Shown here: in pieces, positions 60,959 through 64,000 of the stretch
Layout of the letters: each line of letters opens with the position of its first letter
How positions within the stretch are numbered: the first letter of the stretch is position 1
Notes under the pieces: generated by a model
The model's database searches: none
What the model saw: the letters and a program-made list of their open reading frames with translations, nothing else
What the model was told of the DNA's origin: nothing
Origin: Xanthomonas hydrangeae
GTDB lineage: Bacteria; Pseudomonadota; Gammaproteobacteria; Xanthomonadales; Xanthomonadaceae
Reading direction: 5' to 3'
NCBI GenBank assembly: GCA_905142475.1
Contig: LR990730.1
Coordinates: forward strand, 1,302,001-1,366,000
DNA length: 64,000 nt
Made by a program: the position numbers and the translations under genes

Positions 60959-61690
60959 TTATCGGGAGTTTTGAGGTGCTCCAGGCAATAGTGAATCTGC
61001 TGAAGCGTCCTTGTGATTCTCGGGCGAGCTCAATAGATCCATTGCGGATAGCAGAGCGTCTCCAGAGACTGGACCCGTTAGGCTCATCGAGCGACTCGTT
61101 TTGTTGTCAATCAATCGAAGCGAGGGAGTCGCATCAAAGCCATCATGGCGGGCTTGCTCGGCTTGCAACCGCACTGCCGCGCCAGGACGATCACTTTTCA
61201 GGCACTCCCGCACGGCAGATTCATCGGGGTAACTCACACCAGCCGGAAGGCCTTGCCCGCCTCCTCGCGTATGCTGATAGACCCACTGCACAGCTTCCCA
61301 GAAACGTGCATGGCCGAACCTTTCTCCGACACACTCGACCCAGCGCGCTTCATCTCCCGCCGCCGGTTCGTGTATCGCCAGCGGCAGGTGACTCCACTGC
61401 AGGTTGACGTCAGGATGAGCATCGACCCAGGCGCGCAGGATCGGTGTGTAGGTTTGGCAAAAAGGACATTCAAGATCAGCGTATACGACAACGGTAAACC
61501 GGGCTGTGCTTGAGCCGTGACGCCAGGGCGGGCCATTGGGTGGCTCAGGTGTGGACGCACTTAGCGCTGTCGGTCGAGTCAAGACGAGCACGCTGTAAAG
61601 CAGTGCTGCGAGCGCCGCAATCGCAATCGTGGTCAGGCACCAGAAGCGCAGTCCCTTGCGAGGGCGAGCAGATAGGTGTTCGATAGTCAT
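60959..61690 (-). CDS. DsbA-like thiol oxidoreductase of the transfer operon
   Basis: A 243-residue membrane-anchored periplasmic protein. One N-terminal helix (LTTIAIAALAALLYSVLVLT), then a thioredoxin fold with the active site LECPFCQTYTP and the DsbA helical insert, and FDATPSLRLIDNK providing the cis-Pro. It probably forms disulphides in the Cys-rich TraU-like and PFL_4711-type proteins. ATG 61690 is chosen; it lies inside the end of the VirB4-like gene region (9-bp gap to its stop at 61699, effectively coupled). Confidence 0.88.
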   Translation of the reverse strand: MTIEHLSARPRKGLRFWCLTTIAIAALAALLYSVLVLTRPTALSASTPEPPNGPPWRHGSSTARFTVVVYADLECPFCQTYTPILRAWVDAHPDVNLQWSHLPLAIHEPAAGDEARWVECVGERFGHARFWEAVQWVYQHTRGGGQGLPAGVSYPDESAVRECLKSDRPGAAVRLQAEQARHDGFDATPSLRLIDNKTSRSMSLTGPVSGDALLSAMDLLSSPENHKDASADSLLPGAPQNSR

Positions 61691-61698
61691 GAGCAATC

Positions 61699-64000
61699 TC
61701 AAACGAACAAGTCGTCGTATGGCAGCGGACTAATCCCCCTGGCATGGTCGATCTTCTCGGCGATCCTGAAGGCTGCCTCAAGTTCGCCAATGCCAAACTC
61801 CTGCATCACCTGGAACCGCTCGGCTTTCTCTTCGGGCTCTGTTTGGGCCAATGCGAGGTAGAGGCTGGGCGGCACTGCACGGAACAAGACTTCCATCGAC
61901 TTGGACAGAATCACGCCTTCGCTGAACTTGCCGGCCTCTTTGCGAGCCGACAGCATTAGAGCCTTCTGAGCGGGGTTCAACTCGCGAAAACGCGCGATCT
62001 TTTCTACCTCATCGGGGGGCATCGATAGGCAGATCCACCATTCGATCATGTTCAACATTGGTTCGGCAGACTTGGGCAGATCGTCCACGTTCTGAGTAGC
62101 CAGCCAGAACCAGGCGCCCAGCTTGCGCCACATCTTGGTGATCTTCACCACGTAGGGTGACAGCAGCGGATTCTTGGTGATGATGTGACCTTCATCGGTC
62201 ACATTGACGATGGGCCTCCCCAGAAATTGATCACGCTCGGCAATGTTGTTAACTGTGCTGATCAGGGAGATGTAGGCAATCGACAATTGGGCGTTGTAGC
62301 CCTCACGCGCATACGTTGCTAGGTCCACGATGGTGACGTCAGCTTCCGGCCAAGGGGTTCCGGGGCGATCGAACATCTCGCCGTCCGAGCCTTGGCAAAA
62401 CATGTCCATAGCGTCCGCCATTTCGAGCAAACGGGAACGCCGGATCTCCGGAAGCGTTGAATCACGGCCGCGCTCGCGTAACGCTTCACGTACGTCGCGA
62501 GTGAGCACTGTGCGTTTCTCTGCACTGCAACGCCGCGCAGCATCGAGTATGCATTGACGAATCAGCGAGCGGTCGGCGCGGGTCATTCGCGCCTCCTCCT
62601 TGTCCTCTCCCCCGGTAATCATCAAGCGTGCAGTGATTTCGAGCTCGCCCAGCACGTCGCGTTGCTCATCGGCCTCATTGGCGTCGGCCTGATCAGACAG
62701 CTCCTCTTCGAGGGCGTCGGCATCCAGCGTCTGCATATCGCTGGGCGTATCGATCAGTCGATGGGCATCAGCAAATGGCGCCAGACTCACGCCAGAGCCA
62801 GGCGCGAGCTTGACCCGGTTAACCGTCAGTCCAAGCCGCTTCGCAAAGTCCCCGAATAGCCCAAAGGAATTCCCTGCCTCCACGATGAAAATGCGGGGCC
62901 GATAGATTGCGGCAACCTGATTCAGGATGTTATTCAGAGTTGCAGATTTGCCAGATCCAGTCGGACCAAAGAGAAACAGGTGGGCGTTCATTTGCCGATC
63001 AAGCCGGTTGAACGGATCAAAGGTAATGACCCCCCCACCTCGGTTGAAAAAGGTGATGCCAGGATGTCCAGTTCCTTGGCTACGCCCCCAGACCGGCGCC
63101 AAATTCGCTGCATGTTGAGCGAACATCAGTTGGGTATACCACTGCCGGCGATCCACGCTTGGGTTGTAGACGCAGGGAAGCCAACGGAGGTAGCTATTTA
63201 GCGGCGCAACTTCGTCCTCCTCCCGCACAGGCTGCAACCCGGCATTGAGCATGACGTTGGCGAGCTGAAGTCCACGGCGATCAAGCTCGGATTCGTCACG
63301 TCCGTGCAGATAAAAGGCCAACGTGCCCCGATACAACTTGTGCGCGCTGCCAATCAGTGAGCGGGCCTCGTGCACGTCCTTGAGTGCTTGTTCCGAGGCG
63401 AGGGTTTCTCCAACCGCTTTCTTGGCCAAGTGGTTGAGGTGAGCCTCCAAAACATCTTGCGGTGTTGCGACGAGCGTAAGGCACAGCGTCGTGTCTTCCG
63501 GCATTTGGTCGAACAGAGTGTTGATAGCATCACCTTTGCGGGTTTCGCCCGTGAGGTGGCCGGTCACCGGCGGCATACGCAAACGGTCGGTGACCATCAC
63601 ACGATGGGGCAGGCTATCGAAATACCACAAGCCTTGATCGACATCTGAGCGTGGATGGCCGAAGAACAGCCGCTGACTGAAGTCCACCCCGCTAGCCAGT
63701 TCGACTTCATCAGGCTCCGGGGTTTGCGGATAGGCTGCAAGCTGGTAGAAGCGCTCGCGGTCCTTGGCCTGGTGTCCCAGTACCGTCGGGTGTGGATTGA
63801 ACCATCTCAAGAACCACGCGTGGATTGCAGGTGCACCCAGCCGTTTTGACTGAATGCCGGCGTTGCTCAAACCACCTACCAATCGATCACACACAGTATT
63901 AAGGGCTTGCTCGGGCGTCTGTCCGCGACGCCTGCTTTGGCTTGAAGACCGCCGGTACACCACCATTCGTACCCGACGGGTCTGCCCACGCCAACGAAGA
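61699..64000 (-). CDS. VirB4/TraC-like conjugative ATPase, PFL_4706 family (5' end beyond window)
   Basis: The motor ATPase of the MPF-G secretion system, cut by the window edge. The visible part (about 767 codons) has LFLFGPTGSGKSATLNN (Walker A), IVNVTDEGHIITKN (Walker B), the LATQNVDDL motif and a C-terminal helical part ending ISPLPYDDLFV. The frame remains open from ATG 63966 to the right edge (WRGQTRRVRMVVYRR), and family members are longer, so the true start lies outside. It is followed within a few bases by the DsbA-like gene, the usual MPF-G order (TIGR03744). Confidence 0.92.
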   Translation of the reverse strand, partial: LRWRGQTRRVRMVVYRRSSSQSRRRGQTPEQALNTVCDRLVGGLSNAGIQSKRLGAPAIHAWFLRWFNPHPTVLGHQAKDRERFYQLAAYPQTPEPDEVELASGVDFSQRLFFGHPRSDVDQGLWYFDSLPHRVMVTDRLRMPPVTGHLTGETRKGDAINTLFDQMPEDTTLCLTLVATPQDVLEAHLNHLAKKAVGETLASEQALKDVHEARSLIGSAHKLYRGTLAFYLHGRDESELDRRGLQLANVMLNAGLQPVREEDEVAPLNSYLRWLPCVYNPSVDRRQWYTQLMFAQHAANLAPVWGRSQGTGHPGITFFNRGGGVITFDPFNRLDRQMNAHLFLFGPTGSGKSATLNNILNQVAAIYRPRIFIVEAGNSFGLFGDFAKRLGLTVNRVKLAPGSGVSLAPFADAHRLIDTPSDMQTLDADALEEELSDQADANEADEQRDVLGELEITARLMITGGEDKEEARMTRADRSLIRQCILDAARRCSAEKRTVLTRDVREALRERGRDSTLPEIRRSRLLEMADAMDMFCQGSDGEMFDRPGTPWPEADVTIVDLATYAREGYNAQLSIAYISLISTVNNIAERDQFLGRPIVNVTDEGHIITKNPLLSPYVVKITKMWRKLGAWFWLATQNVDDLPKSAEPMLNMIEWWICLSMPPDEVEKIARFRELNPAQKALMLSARKEAGKFSEGVILSKSMEVLFRAVPPSLYLALAQTEPEEKAERFQVMQEFGIGELEAAFRIAEKIDHARGISPLPYDDLFV

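Overview
The window is a high-GC gammaproteobacterial chromosome, almost certainly Xanthomonas. Support comes from an extracellular carbohydrate-acquisition block (GH2 enzyme, Xanthomonas/Caulobacter-type TonB-dependent receptor, GH6 cellobiohydrolase of the CbsA type), an autotransporter GDSL esterase, typical Xanthomonas intergenic repeats, and an effector with a XVIPCD-like C-terminus. An intact cbsA-like gene fits a vascular pathogen, but I cannot name the species from sequence alone.

Positions 1-21834 are chromosomal backbone. They hold a GH2 glycosidase cut by the window edge, a TonB-dependent receptor, cbsA, a tiny peptide gene plus a cytochrome P450, a LacI-type regulator, an M28 peptidase, mscL, a FAH-family hydrolase, a small membrane protein, a Rieske protein, an SLC13/RCK transporter, trmB, thiG, thiS, an autotransporter esterase and tRNA-Gly(CCC). 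The most striking point is the 26-codon ORF at 9300-9380. Its product ends in AWYIWY, the hexapeptide of the atropopeptide tryptorubin A, and a P450 gene lies 98 bp downstream. This looks like a P450-modified RiPP locus in a plant pathogen. The P450 frame is broken by one base close to its best start codon.

From the 3' end of tRNA-Gly (21835-21908) to the right edge the DNA is an integrative and conjugative element (ICE). It has a P4-type integrase with an extra C-terminal domain, a MobH (TraI_2) relaxase, and a leftward transfer operon of the MPF-G type (VirB4-like ATPase, DsbA-like protein, PFL_4709/4710/4711-type proteins, TraG-like protein). The right end of the ICE lies outside the window.

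ICE cargo includes two apparent toxin-immunity modules. One is a XVIPCD-type T4SS effector next to two tandemly duplicated lipoprotein genes. The other is a lipase translationally coupled to a lipoprotein and a membrane protein. The cargo also has orphan virB5/virB6-like genes followed by six DUF4189-type secreted paralogs, with decayed copies of the virB6 3' tail in front of at least one and probably two of them. Further cargo is a UPF1/DNA2-like helicase and a separate PD-(D/E)XK-like protein (possible defence genes), an AbiE toxin-antitoxin pair, a PAS-GGDEF diguanylate cyclase, several regulators, and decayed IS elements (IS5, IS66 and IS21-like ends, and a MITE). The layout suggests an ICE that competes with other bacteria and defends its host, and whose effector and T4SS accessory genes are reshuffled by duplication.
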